Shown: piece after piece, positions 48,701 through 59,259 of the stretch
Position numbering within the stretch: position 1 is the first letter of the stretch
Layout: every line of letters starts with the position of its first letter
Source of the DNA: Platycnemis pennipes
Lineage: Eukaryota; Arthropoda; Insecta; Odonata; Platycnemididae
Direction of reading: 5' to 3'
Assembly (NCBI GenBank): GCA_933228895.1
Contig: OW121848.1
Span: 83,223,470 to 83,287,469 of the forward strand
DNA length: 64,000 nt
Program-made: the position numbers and the translations under genes
Notes under the pieces: generated by a model
The model's database searches: none
The model's input: only the letters and a program-made list of their open reading frames with translations
Told to the model about the DNA's origin: nothing

Positions 48701-50602
48701 AATTTGTGGTGGTGACTGAAACCTGTGTCCCCTTCTTTTGTCTCCTTGCCTTTTTGTTTTAATTTCGCGAAAAATTAAGAGAAGTAAACATGGCAGCCTC
48801 TCCAAGCTCACAGGAATACGACCCTCAATTTACCATTGTGATGCCTTCAGTACACCGTAAGCACGCGTCGCGGTCGGGTGAACTTCATTCCCTTTTGATT
48901 CCTTCTGAATAGAAATGTCGTTGGCAGGTGGCTGGAGTGTGAGGACGAAATGGCCAAGTAGGGCACTGCTTGATAATTGGGATCTTTGTTCCTATTCAGC
49001 AACCGTTCTATTAAAAATATAACGCTTGCATTCGGAAACTCGGTGATGTTTTCATTTTGATACAATCAGACAAAGAGGTAAGCTGTAAACAAAATCCACT
49101 TAATTTCCATAGATTTTGGTCGCAAGGGAGAACGCAGTTGTATTTAAAAAATATTAGAAAGTAAATGCTGCCACCACACTTTAGTTCGCATGCGACTATG
49201 TCTCCGTCAACCGTAAATCGCACAGGGCGTTTTAGTTTTTTATTTCAGGAAGTGGTCAAGGTGGTAGGGAAGAGTGTATTTTTTCCGTTAACTCAATCTC
49301 CTCCACGCTTAAGGAAACGCCGTAGCATAATAAAAACTCAGGTTTTAGCTCCAGAGATATAGAAAATTTTGTATGATTACTCAACGAACTAATGTGAGCA
49401 ACCTCACCGCATCAGAGCAAGTAATTCACGCAACGTGAGACCCTCAAACGATCACCAAAGGTTTCCTGTTTCGTGCCATCGTCCGTAAGATCAAAAACCA
49501 TACAAATCTAGCGCTAAAACGAAGATTCATATGCTCGTGGCAAAGCACCAATGTGCACACCGCTGAGTGGAGAACTATATGTAGTCGTCCACTCAGCGGT
49601 GTACTTTTCCAGTCTGTTGCGCTGCTTGGTACTTCACAACGGGAAGTGTTGGGGTGGAATTGGGAGGGAAAGGAGGAAGTATACCTTACGCTAGCATTGG
49701 CCTGCTCTAAATGGAATGTACCTAAGGGTAACATCCGACCGTACCAAGCGACGGACGGAGTCATGAAGTTGAAATGCTCTCCAAACAAAATCCAAGATGG
49801 GGCCTGGATCCAACCGTGATTCGACTCCCCTACAGGCTTTGAATAGATCCTATGAATTAACAGTCAGAACCCGGGCCGAAATAACGAACTATTTTACGAA
49901 TTTTAGCCTGTTTTGTGGATGCTTCGAATAGTGACATTCTTAAGGTTTTCAACATCATCATTTTCTAGGCGTCACCAAGGTTTTTCCACGAGGAAATTCT
50001 TCTTTTGTCGAAATAATTTACCTATCACATTAATGGCTCCCGATTCATGAACACCTACCAAACGCAACATAAAAGTAACTAAAGCACCTGGCCTGGAATC
50101 GGGGATCCGGTTTCGAGTCCCGGTCAAGGCGAATGCTTTTTTTCTCTGTGGAATTTCTGCTAATGCACTTGAGCACACAAACAACGCACTCTTGAGCACT
50201 TTCAACCCCCATCATTTCCTCGCGTTCCTCGAAAACAAAAACTGTCGTTTCACTCGAGGTCTCTCTCTCTCTCTCCCACATTTCCAGCGCACGTGCTGGT
50301 GGAACGAGGTGTGCAAGGAAGAGTTCCAGACGCAGTTCCGATGCCGATGCCCGCTGTGGTCGTACTGCCGCAGCCCCGGCCGATATTACAACGCTTACTG
50401 CTCCATCACGTCGACGGGCTACACGTGGGTGCAGCCCGAGCACCACCTGGGAGGCGCGGCCATCGGGTTCAACCCCGCCGTGGGTGCCTTGGCGCACCAC
50501 GGAAGCGGGTCTACAGGCCGTAGCAGAAGTTCTGGGGGCAGCAAGAGCGGACGCACGGGCGGCGGGCCCGGGGGCGGAGTCCCGCTGCCTTCTTTCCACT
50601 AG
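36062..50602 (+). CDS. small secreted six-cysteine protein, three coding exons
   Basis: Exons 36062-36073, 37092-37220 and 50288-50602 all join in phase 0 with GT/AG borders, giving 151 aa. The first exon encodes only MRYQ. The second supplies a hydrophobic signal segment (LSVAWMGLLLPASGIV) with likely cleavage near A29, then YPQKR with a dibasic site. The third holds all six cysteines (C50, C56, C66, C68, C74, C85; spacing C-X5-C-X9-C-X1-C-X5-C-X10-C), aromatic residues around them (CWWNEVC, CPLWSYC), then a Gly/Ser-rich tail. Three disulfides and extracellular action are inferred. I do not recognise the family; a cystine-rich hormone, toxin-like or matrix peptide are alternatives. Third-exon GC content is high, unlike its flanks. 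Additional exons in the 13 kb intron cannot be excluded. Confidence 0.72.
39340..39958. mobile_element. fold-back element, arms about 106 bp
   Basis: Arms 39340-39445 and 39853-39958 are diverged reverse complements. They share TTTCGACTAAA, ACTTATTCCCGGAATAT, CTAAGGATAGTTAAAT and TAAGTAAATGTGTGG. About 400 bp lies between, open in one frame but not recognisable. No flanking duplication is evident. Confidence 0.65.
40148..40440 (-). repeat. two tandem copies of a tRNA-derived SINE (family B)
   Basis: Two units about 208 bp apart each begin (plus strand) TGCCAGAAGC, contain a complementary B box (GGTTTCGAATTC and GGGTTTGAACCCC on the minus strand) and end CCTAGCCAATACGG. Their following sequences also align (AAATAAGTACT...CACC, GTTAAGCG). 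This is a different family from the long SINE A copies. Confidence 0.65.
40590..41460. promoter_or_regulatory. CpG-rich block with GA/CT and CA microsatellites
   Basis: CG dinucleotides are dense throughout. CT repeats lie at 40680-40699, GA-rich tracts at 40760-40860 and a CA repeat at about 41033-41051. It lies inside the long intron and could be an alternative promoter. The long open frames in it are low complexity and not called. Confidence 0.4.
41644..41955 (-). repeat. tRNA-derived SINE, family A
   Basis: The minus strand reads GTTAGTTTGGTGGTTAGAAG, a B box GGTTCAAATCCAGG, ACTTGAGTGTCTTCTGTAG, GGGACGTTGAGCCGTGG and GGCGCAAATGACTTGAGC. Nearly full length. Confidence 0.75.
42380..42900. 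other. GC-richer block with a GA microsatellite
   Basis: A GA repeat covers about 42724-42752. A CRE palindrome TGACGTCA is at 42685-42692. GC content exceeds its surroundings, but no exon is recognised. It may be regulatory DNA in the long intron. Confidence 0.3.
43990..44292 (+). repeat. tRNA-derived SINE, family A, 5'-truncated
   Basis: It starts at TTGCTAGAGTACTGGCCTCC, then GGTCTCTACTTGAGTGCC, GGGACGTTAAGCCTTGG, CCGGGTTTCTCTCCAC and GGCGCAAATGACCTCAACTG. The first bases of the tRNA head are missing. Confidence 0.75.
46877..47075 (+). repeat. tRNA-derived SINE with ATT-repeat tail (family C)
   Basis: A tRNA-like head runs from CGGTCTCGGTTGCGGCAGGG through GTCGCAGGTTTCAAATTCC. The element ends in a short ATT microsatellite at about 47053-47068, typical of some SINE 3' ends. 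Only one copy is seen in this window. Confidence 0.5.
48640..48730 (+). repeat. GGT-rich imperfect microsatellite
   Basis: Repeated GGTGGT and CTGGTGG units interrupted by a T run. Nothing else is supported here. Confidence 0.6.
48790..48856 (+). CDS. possible short 5' coding exon, weak
   Basis: An ATG in good context (AAACATGG) opens 22 codons (MAASPSSQEYDPQF...) and runs into a donor-like GTAAGC. No partner exon was found. It could be an alternative first exon of something in the long intron, or chance. Confidence 0.15.
49557..49602. repeat. perfect 15 bp hairpin
   Basis: ACACCGCTGAGTGGA (49557-49571) and TCCACTCAGCGGTGT (49588-49602) are exact complements, 16 bases apart. It sits at the edge of a decayed SINE copy. 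Confidence 0.8.
49640..49855 (-). repeat. decayed SINE family A copy
   Basis: On the minus strand GAGAGCATTTCAACTTCATG and CTCCGTCCGTCGCTTGG match the family centre. Both ends are eroded. Confidence 0.5.
50050..50140 (+). repeat. tRNA-like SINE head before the third exon of the six-cysteine gene
   Basis: CTAAAGCACCTGGCCTGG followed by GGATCCGGTTTCGAGTCCCGG gives a tRNA-like B box and T arm. It lies 150-240 bases before the exon acceptor at 50288. Confidence 0.5.
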
Positions 50603-50783
50603 CCACGCTCCAGACGCGAAGCGCCACCGTACCGAGGATTCGATCGAGACTTCAGTGTATATAAATCATACTTATAAAGTTATTATCCCCAAGGCTGTCC
50701 ATGAAGCATTCCAATTCAACAAGAGAGAGTTATGTACGTAACTTATTTATGATTGTATATGTCTACACTTTTTTTGAGGAGCT

Positions 50784-50789
50784 AATAAA
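50784..50789 (+). terminator. candidate polyadenylation signal of the six-cysteine gene
   Basis: AATAAA about 180 bases after the stop codon, followed by T-rich sequence. Confidence 0.6.
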
Positions 50790-50810
50790 CTTTTGTTTGG
50801 ATAAATCATC

Positions 50811-53800
50811 ATTCATCCATTTGCGGAAAGGACCGAAAAATTTATGGGTGCGCGAAGTGTGAATTCACATGGAGCGTATATGTTCAGCTGGGATTCAGTA
50901 AAATTTCCGCATAAAGGTGAAGGAAAACGGAAACTGTGGCACAGTCCCATGCCTGTCTTGAAACTTTTGGAGGGGTTAAAGTGAGGGAGTTCCCGGCCTT
51001 ACCAGTAGAGCTACCGCGCGATATCCTCCCCTTCCATTCCCATCCTTGTACCTTTCCTCCCGGTCTGAAGCACCTATTACTGCGGAAACAGACTCATGTA
51101 GAGGAAGTTCGTAATTAGCGGTCCTGTCTGACGAACGGAGTGTTGTAAACGAATTAAATCCAGGCACTAGTCGGGTATAAATAGAAATAAAGTTCATTTT
51201 CACAGGAAGTTCAAAGAAAAAATTCCATATCTATGTCTTTAAGGTAATTCAGGCCAAAAGTGTGAAATTCCAGGGTACTGGCCCTATAGATTTATGAATC
51301 ATTTATCCCTCACTCTCTAGCTGCTTCAAATCACGACGATCACAAAATAGTGAGTGATTTTACTTATAGTTCACGAAAAATCAATGGTGTGCACCTTAAG
51401 GTAATGAATAACCATCGGAGACTATTATGAAACAAAAGGAAGGGTTATTCCATCAAAATCTACCCTAACTGGTCGGAGACTATAACCTAATCATAGTCTC
51501 CAGTCCCCACAAAACACCGGACTAAATTTCCTGACAGGAAGTTTGAAATTTGATTTAACAAACTGACGTGAAAATGATTATAGTATAATTGAATAAAAAA
51601 TTAAGATAAAGAAACATCCAATTTAAATCATTACTGCCCGCCAAGATACCTCAATTGAAGGTACGCTTACTTTTTTAGCCCCTTTATTAAATTAGATTTT
51701 TTGTAACGATTCCATATTTCTGAACATTGGTTGCGAATCTGGGATTAAATCCTAAATATTATTGTGTAAAATGAAAGAAAGAAGCAGGAATTTTCGGAAA
51801 AAAATGTTATTTTAATTAACATTTCATGAATCAAATTCATTTTTAACCACAGATCCCAGAGGAAAATGAATTTTCACTGTGAGTTTACATGGTAAATGAA
51901 CACGTTTCATTCATCTCACGGATCACTAAGTCGTCCAGGAAGCAGCTTGAAGCCGGCGAAGAGTTTTTCAATCTACCGCAGAATTTATCTTGGAATTTGT
52001 CACATAAAATTTGCAGTTATACTTCCAGAAGGTCATAAAGAAGTAGTAGAATAAAAGCAAATCATATTCTAAAAACATATTATTTTAAGAAGTTTGTATT
52101 GCAAAGTGAAGTGGTGACAGCAGGCAATCCAATATACGTAGACAGGTAAGTCTCGCATATTCAACCGTACGAACTACAAGAACAACACAGTATTGAAAGC
52201 CGAGAGAACGCTTCGAAACCTCAAGGTTTGAGTTGTACTGACACCTAACCTGACTGCAACATATATCAACGCTAGGTCGATACTGTAATTATTAAACAAG
52301 CAGTGAACCATTGCCAAAGCCATATTATAGTGACATTATCGTTCGTTTTGAAATAGAACCAAGTTTATATTTACGAAGCACTGAGTACAAAGTAAGTAAT
52401 ATTAGTAAGTATTCTATTCATTAGTCTATTTGTCTTCCAGGCTTGGTTAATAGTGCGCTGACCGATGTAAATCTACATCTACATTTATATAATACCCTGC
52501 AAGCCAACGCAAGGGTGTGTGACGGAGTGAACTCTCATCAGACATTCATTATCACAGTATTATTAACATTATCAGCTTATAATTAGCATAAATAGCAAAG
52601 CAATGAAGGATAAAGTTTTCAATGTCCGAATCACGTACATAGCTGCAATTTTAAAGATGCAACAACATCCAATGCAACGAATTTTAGGCTATATTTAACC
52701 CTTCTTTCTGGGCTCCAAAAATTCTCTTGAAATCGTCTTTTTTCCCCTAATATATATGATTACCATCTACAGTAATAGCTCTTCTCTTTATTCATCTGCG
52801 TATATTTTGATGATAGTCTCTATTGAATATGATTAATTTACATTTTTCTAACATGATTTCTGCTAAAGTTTCTATTGTGTACTTCCTTGTGAGGCTGATC
52901 GAACAGGCGAGAAATTCATAATCATTCTCTGCTATATATTCTTAAAAATTTACCACAATTTATTTCAAATTACCTATAGACCAATTGAAAAATCAAAAAT
53001 TTTAAATACAAAAGGAAGTCTACAAAGGAGTATTTATGTTCATAAAGAATTTTTCTGCTTTGATTTTTAATTTGTTTTGTCGCTGAATGTAATTCGATGC
53101 GAGGCTTACGTGTCGAACTATATTTTTACTGCAATCGGTTAAACTCTCCCATATTGCATAACTTTTACCAGCCGGCACATATATTAAATTATAAAAAAAC
53201 TAGTGCAATATTATTCTGATTACAGTGGGAAATTTTCCAAAAATGAAACTGAATACTACCTTAATTAGAAAGATAATAGCGTGAGAAAATTAACAGGACA
53301 GTCGCATTAATTAGGAAAGGACTGTACCAAAGCGATAAATCTCGAAAAATACCACCACTATGCGATGAATCAGGTCATATGGTGTTAACAAAGTTAACAA
53401 AAAAAATGAAAATATTCAGCTAAGTACCTACGCAGCCTGAGAAAAAAAGCATGTCCTCAAATTCTCGCTCCATGAGAGTGGAGGTGCAATTAAATAACCT
53501 CGGGCGGAGTTATTCGCTCCTAAAGATGAGGTGATGTGGAGGCTTGGTTGTAATTCACACTTAACTTGTCCAACAAACAGTGGACATCCTCAAATTTTCC
53601 AGGAACAAGAATGATAATGAGATTTTGCTAACACCTTCACTTCAAGTACGTTATGAACAACGTGTAACTGGGCCCTACACTATGTTGAACAATTTTGTCA
53701 CTCTCTTCTTTCTGCTCTTTTGTCTGCTTATCATTAGGCATATACAAAATGTGGGAAAATGTTGTCAACGACGCTCTTTTCAGGCTCCTCCTTACTGAAG

Positions 53801-54660
53801 GAAAAGCGTGAAGGCGTCATTAAATTCCATTACGCCATTCTCAAATTAAATCATATATTTGCGTCAACTCAAGGAAAACGACAACGCCTCTATACATTGT
53901 GAATTATCGATTGGAAGCGATTCCAACAGCAAGCAAATTAAGAAATAGACTCTGCACAGCTTTCGTAAAGATGGTACCAGTCACCTGTTGACTGAACCCC
54001 CAGGTTCAATAATCGTGGACTAGCCCTTTGGACGAAAAAGCTTCGAATAGAAAGGAAAAAATAAATGAAGGCGAGGGAAAAAGCGGATAATACGCTATAT
54101 TTTTGCACCACTGAGGAACAGAATGAAATATGAATCATTGTCCAAATGTATAGACACATCTTTCTAAAAATCCTACCATGGATGGCGCTTAATAGATTCA
54201 CCATTAGCTTTTTCACGTTGCCTATAACTGTCAGTAATTGCAGTGTTAAATATAAATCTGCGGGCATCTTTAATTTCTAGGGTTGGCTGATTTTTTTTAA
54301 TCGCAACAACGTAATACCACATTCTATGATAAAAATATCGAGCACATAGAACTGCATTGGGATGGGAACCGCAATGGTTATCACAAGGGCGTCTGATTAC
54401 CAACGCAACAGCACGTATATGCGAATGCATTCATAGTCACAATAGTATACAAGTGTGTGGTGAGATCGCACGTACTATAAATGAATCCACATAAACGCAT
54501 TTCCATGCATTGCAGTTTAAGAAATGTATTACAAAACTACGAAAGGCAATTATTATATTTATGTTAAAGAACACTATCATATAAATAAGGAAAATTATGC
54601 TTACACGCTCATCCATACAAGTACGGACGTACGAGTGCATTCAAGTCAGAGTAATTCGTG
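50811..54660. other. intergenic; weak repeat end near 52460-52540
   Basis: No exon recognised. At 52464 ATCTACATCTACATTTATAT leads into ATACCCTGCAAGCC, a sequence resembling the end of a dispersed arthropod repeat with a TAGATG-type tail. The family is uncertain. A 9 bp hairpin GGAGACTAT/ATAGTCTCC lies near 51474-51501. Confidence 0.4.
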
Positions 54661-54664
54661 CAGT

Positions 54665-55708
54665 CCGACATGTATAAATACTTCTCCAGCGTCCAGCCGG
54701 GCGGGGAATAGAAAGGGCATCGTTTTTAATCGCGGCGGTCTGAGTAATGCGGCACCCTCCCGAACGACGTCATCGAGACGTAATACTGTTCCGGCGAAAA
54801 GAGAAAATAAAACAAATCCCATTTCACCCCCTCTTACCCTTATCTCCCTTAACCCCTCCCGATTTCCACTTCCTTCCCTCTCCCGCCCCCACTCTCCGTC
54901 TCCCTTTCCCCCACTCAATTGCTTTCCCACCTGCAACAACCGCCTGTGGGCCGGAAGAAAAATCGATATGATAGCGTCAGAAAGCGAGAGAGAGAGAGGA
55001 CACTGGGTGGAGGGAGGGACGCGCGAGTGTATGGATCCAAGGATCCAACGCACCGACTCGCTGCGCGCAGGCGCCGGCCACCCGGGAAGCGACGACGGAG
55101 GCGCCACCGGCTCCGTGTGCGGAAAAAAGGCGCGAGACTGGCTCCTCGGTTTCAACCCCGATGGCACAGAAGAGGGGGGTGAAAGGCGAAGCGAGAGGGA
55201 GAAAAACAAGGTGCAGGGGGTGGGGGAAGGAGGGGGGAATCATCGCGGTGAATGAATGAACCCTTCAATAGGGGGGTTCCGGGAAATAAGGTGCGTACCC
55301 TAGACGTTTGCCAGGCTTCCTCACCCTTCTCGACGTCACTCCTTCCTTCGAAGGGTGGAGGTGTCGCTGACGCTACTTTTTTTTTCTCCCCCCACGCGGG
55401 AGGAGGCGGTGAAAATAGGAAGGACGGACGTTAACCATTGCGCGAAACGATTCATTTGAGATGACCCGGATTTAGATACATCAGCTGGGGGAGAGGTTTG
55501 GTACGCAAGAATAATAATTGTGTCGTGGACTGGATCCCGGACCGTGTTTGGGTCCGCTTGGATGAATGGCAGCGCTGGAGTAGTTGGCACGTGAGGGAGG
55601 GGGAGTGACTAGAGGCGCGGGGGAGGTGTGCGCGTGTGTGTGTGTGTTTTCGTGTGGGAGGGAGCGGAGGAGTGTAGAGGAGAGCGTCACAACAGTGGAG
55701 GAGCAAAG
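54665..55708 (+). promoter_or_regulatory. CpG-rich promoter and 5' UTR region of the 55.7 kb gene
   Basis: A TATA-like TATAAATA lies at 54673-54680, followed by about 1 kb of GC- and CpG-rich sequence with GA and GT repeats. It leads directly into the ATG at 55709, whose context AAGATGGCGG also matches a YY1-type element. The 243-codon frame crossing it is low complexity and not called. Confidence 0.45.
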
Positions 55709-55840
55709 ATGGCGGAAAGGCGGTTGACAGCGGCCATCGTCGTCTTGTTGTCCGTGGTGACCCTGGGCGTCCATGGAGGGGTCACTGCAGAGTTTTACAG
55801 CAGGGTGAGGGAACTGCTGAGGCAACAGGCCAGCAACAAG
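55709..55840 (+). CDS. first coding exon of a secreted protein (partial)
   Basis: The exon encodes 44 residues: MAERR, a hydrophobic signal core (LTAAIVVLLSVVTLGVHGG, cleavage near A27), then EFYSRVRELLRQQASNK. It ends in phase 0 at a strong donor AAG/GTGAGT. An alternative donor at 55804 (GTGAGG) would shorten it. Its position at the end of a CpG-rich block with good start context supports a real 5' exon. No following exon was recognised before the window ends, so the product cannot be named. Confidence 0.6.
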
Positions 55841-58800
55841 GTGAGTGTCATCGGAGAGTGATTTGTTCCCGGCACATTTATTGTCGGTATCAGCGCTCAC
55901 CTGGAACAAGGCCGGATGACCATATGTCACACAATCGCCGGTGTCTATTTCGAGTGGTGTATTCAACGACAAGCCTCAGGATGAGTTAAATCACAGTTAT
56001 TTAGACTCGGGTGGTCTTTACTGCGATGATTCACCCACGATTTAAATGCCCCACTGAGGATAATTTTCCTTTTCGTAACTGGAGAGCCATATGGAGCAAG
56101 GGGAATTCATTGACAGCATATTCCAACTCATGAAGGTCTCTCAAGTAGCTCACACGCTACAGGCAATAGGAAGACAAGAGACAGTCTCTATTATTTACCT
56201 TATGTTTTGCCGCAATTATTATAAATAGAGTAACACACGCGAATTTATTTACATCTCCGCTATGTAGAGCGCGGTTACGATCTAATAACATTTGCTAATT
56301 TTTACCCTATAATGGCAACTTATTTTCACAAAATTCTTAATTTATGATTATTTCTTATTAATCAGCGTTGATTGAGATATAATCGATCTTCATAAAATAA
56401 GACCTCATTATCTGCTATGACAGGCACTGTGAACAAAATTCCTTTATTAAATTAGACTAAGGTTGACATTAGGTTGGCATATTTTATTTTATAAAACGAT
56501 GAATGGGCCACGACTTATAGTTCACGAGCTTCAACCTCAGAATTCCACCTCCTATTGCAGACTAAAGTCCTAACGTATAACGTCCTGATACATTAGCTAA
56601 AGGCTAAAGACAAATATCAACTAAACAATCGACAGTTATATTCTCCGCTCGCCCACAGGTCACCGATTACACTGGGTAGCAAACTGAAACTCATAAGGCC
56701 ATTCATTGAACTTTTTAAGAGCACGTGGGCGACAAAAAGGAATAAGACTATTTCGGTTTGGTCAGAATAAACGGTCGCGAATGAACTAGTTTCATGCCCA
56801 GCAATTAAACTTTGATTCTCCGTATTTTATTAAATACTTGCAAATGAATGGCTTGGTATTAACATATTACGCTATGTTACGCAATGTAATTGTAATATTT
56901 GCAATTGGCAAAGTCGGTAACATTATATTAAAATATTTGCAGGACGATGGCCAGATATGCATGACGTTTAACTACAAGAGTCTGAAATTATTAACTGACA
57001 AATAGTCGGTCGTCGATTTCATTTTTTTGTCGTCTTATCACTGTAAACCGGACTTTTTACGCTCATGAAACATTAAATATTAGAAAATAACTGAATTCAA
57101 CCAATGGATTTCAAGTAACTTTGAAATCCAACATTTTAAGCCAAATTGCCGATTGCAAGTCCCATACCGATCGATCAGCCGACTGCAAATATTACAATTT
57201 CGTTTTACATGATAATTCAATGATGAGTTGGTGTACTAGATTGGAAGAACCTTGCAAGCAAAATCTTACCGCAGTTTCAATAGATAACGAAACCAATTAA
57301 CAAGATAAGTTTTAGTCAACTGTCAAATTCTATTGGAAGCTGTTAGGGAAAAACCACCACATATTTCATTTATAAATTACCTCAAACCTCCGTTTACTCA
57401 AAACCATAAGAATATACTTAAAATAATCTGTTAAAAATAACTTGTAAATGTTTTTGTAGTTTCCTTAAAATATACCGCCACGCTATCAGCATCGCAGTGG
57501 CTAACCGCACGTCCTCAGTAACGCGGACATATCCACATTTTGATGATAAAAATACACACATCCCTGCAAGCTTCCCTTTTCGACGGCTCTTTCTAGCCCT
57601 GATTGAAATATTTTCCGATGCAGCAATTATACGCTCCTTCTTGACGAAAAATCCAACTGTTTTATGATCTATTCGTTAAAACAAGAGTTGGAGGATACTG
57701 TCTTTACCGAGGACTTTTTAAATGAATTACTATCGTGAGTCTGGCCTCACTTTTGACGACTTACCTGTTTGATAAAGAATAAGATATCATTCAAGGAGCT
57801 CATAATGAAATTTGTTCAGTGGGCTGGAAGAAGTTGGTCGTTAAAAGCAGTGCATGAGGAAAAATTCCAGTATTTTCGCGGGCATGTGAGTCAGAATCGC
57901 TCTACAGCTGCGGCACTATGTTTCCATGGATCCTAAATAATGCGAGATTAATTAATTAATTACAAAGCCAATGGAAGTTGGGTACTTAGCCAAATATTTC
58001 AATAAAACAGACACATAAATAAAAGAGCTACAGCAAGTATTGCCAATGACGCCAAAAAGGTTCCATGTAGAGGTATTATGCGGCCTTTAATTCGTTGAGC
58101 TCTACTATAAACTGTATTAATAAGTTTGTTAGTTCTATAATCGTAGCTGATATGTCATCAGAAAGCATAAAAATAGATGCTGGAAACTCATTCGGCCTCA
58201 TATTCAAAGGCAGCAGTAATTTTCCGTAAAAATATGAATGCTTCGACGTACGCCGAACACAAATATCACCTGGAATACAGTTTGGGAAATGTGTTAGATA
58301 CTGGGGTAAAGTAAAAATATTTCGATTGCAAGAATGAATGTTATCATGTCGATGAGCAAATCGAGTAAAACTGCTAAACATTTTTCGGCAAATTTCTGGG
58401 ATATAAATGACTGCGATCTCTTTGGGATTCACCCCCAGGCTTAAAATACTAGACATCTGGGGTCAGAACTGGTGTAGTAACAATGATGATCTTATAAACT
58501 GCAATCAGCTGACTCTTGTAGCTTAGCGTGAATGTGAATGTCCTACATTGTAATGAAACAAGATTCGATTCCTGCTTTTGACCCCGCCCATAGATCCTCA
58601 GTGGAAAAATATATGTTATTAGCTTTATTTTAAAGAAAATGCTAAACTTTTCTGAGATCGAGCAAGGGAAATCGCAAATTTGACCTCCCATAAAGTCATT
58701 ATTTCAAATAATATTCAGACTTCTGTGAGAAACGATTCTTTGACGGATACCTCGATAGTGAATAAAACGATATAAAGATTTTTAATGGGCTTTTACAGAC

Positions 58801-59250
58801 AAATCCAATTATTTTAAATCATGCCCCGTATTTCTCGACAAATGTTGTTTTTCAAGTAAAGGAAAGCTAATATTTTCATGCAATCTTAGAGTAAAGTGGA
58901 GGAAAATGCAGAAAATTTTCCATAAAGAAATAAATAGTAAATGATAGCATTTTAAAGTGTTTTTATGCCTAAAAATGTTTGTTGCATCACATGACGAACA
59001 AAGTGTCATCTAAACCTTTTTCTTAACGCAATCACATCGACAAAAATAAACTACTTTATGCAGAATCAACGCCAAGAAGTGACAAATTTGCTCTGTATCT
59101 GGAACATACGTCCGAACGCTTACGTATACTCCTTCAGATTACCCATTGACCAACCGTAAGAAAATTATTGACGATAGCAATAGTCCCAAAATAAAATAAA
59201 CTTCTTGTAATAAAATTCTTAAAATATTCCAAAAACTCTTATTACATTAA
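55841..59250. other. presumed intron/intergenic, nothing recognised
   Basis: It is AT-rich. A 126-codon minus-strand frame at 58076-58456 has an acceptor-like CCCCAG before it but no recognisable motif, and can arise by chance in this much sequence. Confidence 0.45.
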
Positions 59251-59259
59251 AACGACAAT

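Larger units (their letters stand above)
37221..50287 (+). other. 13 kb intron 2 of the six-cysteine gene
   Basis: The donor is GTATGT and the acceptor follows a CT-rich tract ending TTTCCAG. Most of the intron is AT-rich with no recognised exon (for example 37221-39339 and 44293-46870). It hosts a fold-back element, at least five SINE-type copies and two GC-rich blocks, listed separately. The size and phase-0 borders fit, but linkage of exons 2 and 3 is a prediction. Confidence 0.6.

Noticed and set aside
50045..50599. 184-codon minus-strand frame opposite the six-cysteine exon
   Set aside because: It is the antisense shadow of a GC-rich coding exon whose + strand reading has a signal-compatible splice model and ordered cysteines.
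54524..55255. 243-codon + strand open frame
   Set aside because: It crosses the AT-to-GC boundary of a CpG-rich block, is low complexity (P/S/R, then G/E runs), is open on the other strand as well, and leads into a better start at 55709. Read as 5' regulatory sequence.
58076..58456. 126-codon minus-strand open frame
   Set aside because: No recognisable motif, and one frame of this length is expected by chance in 64 kb. Worth only a database search.
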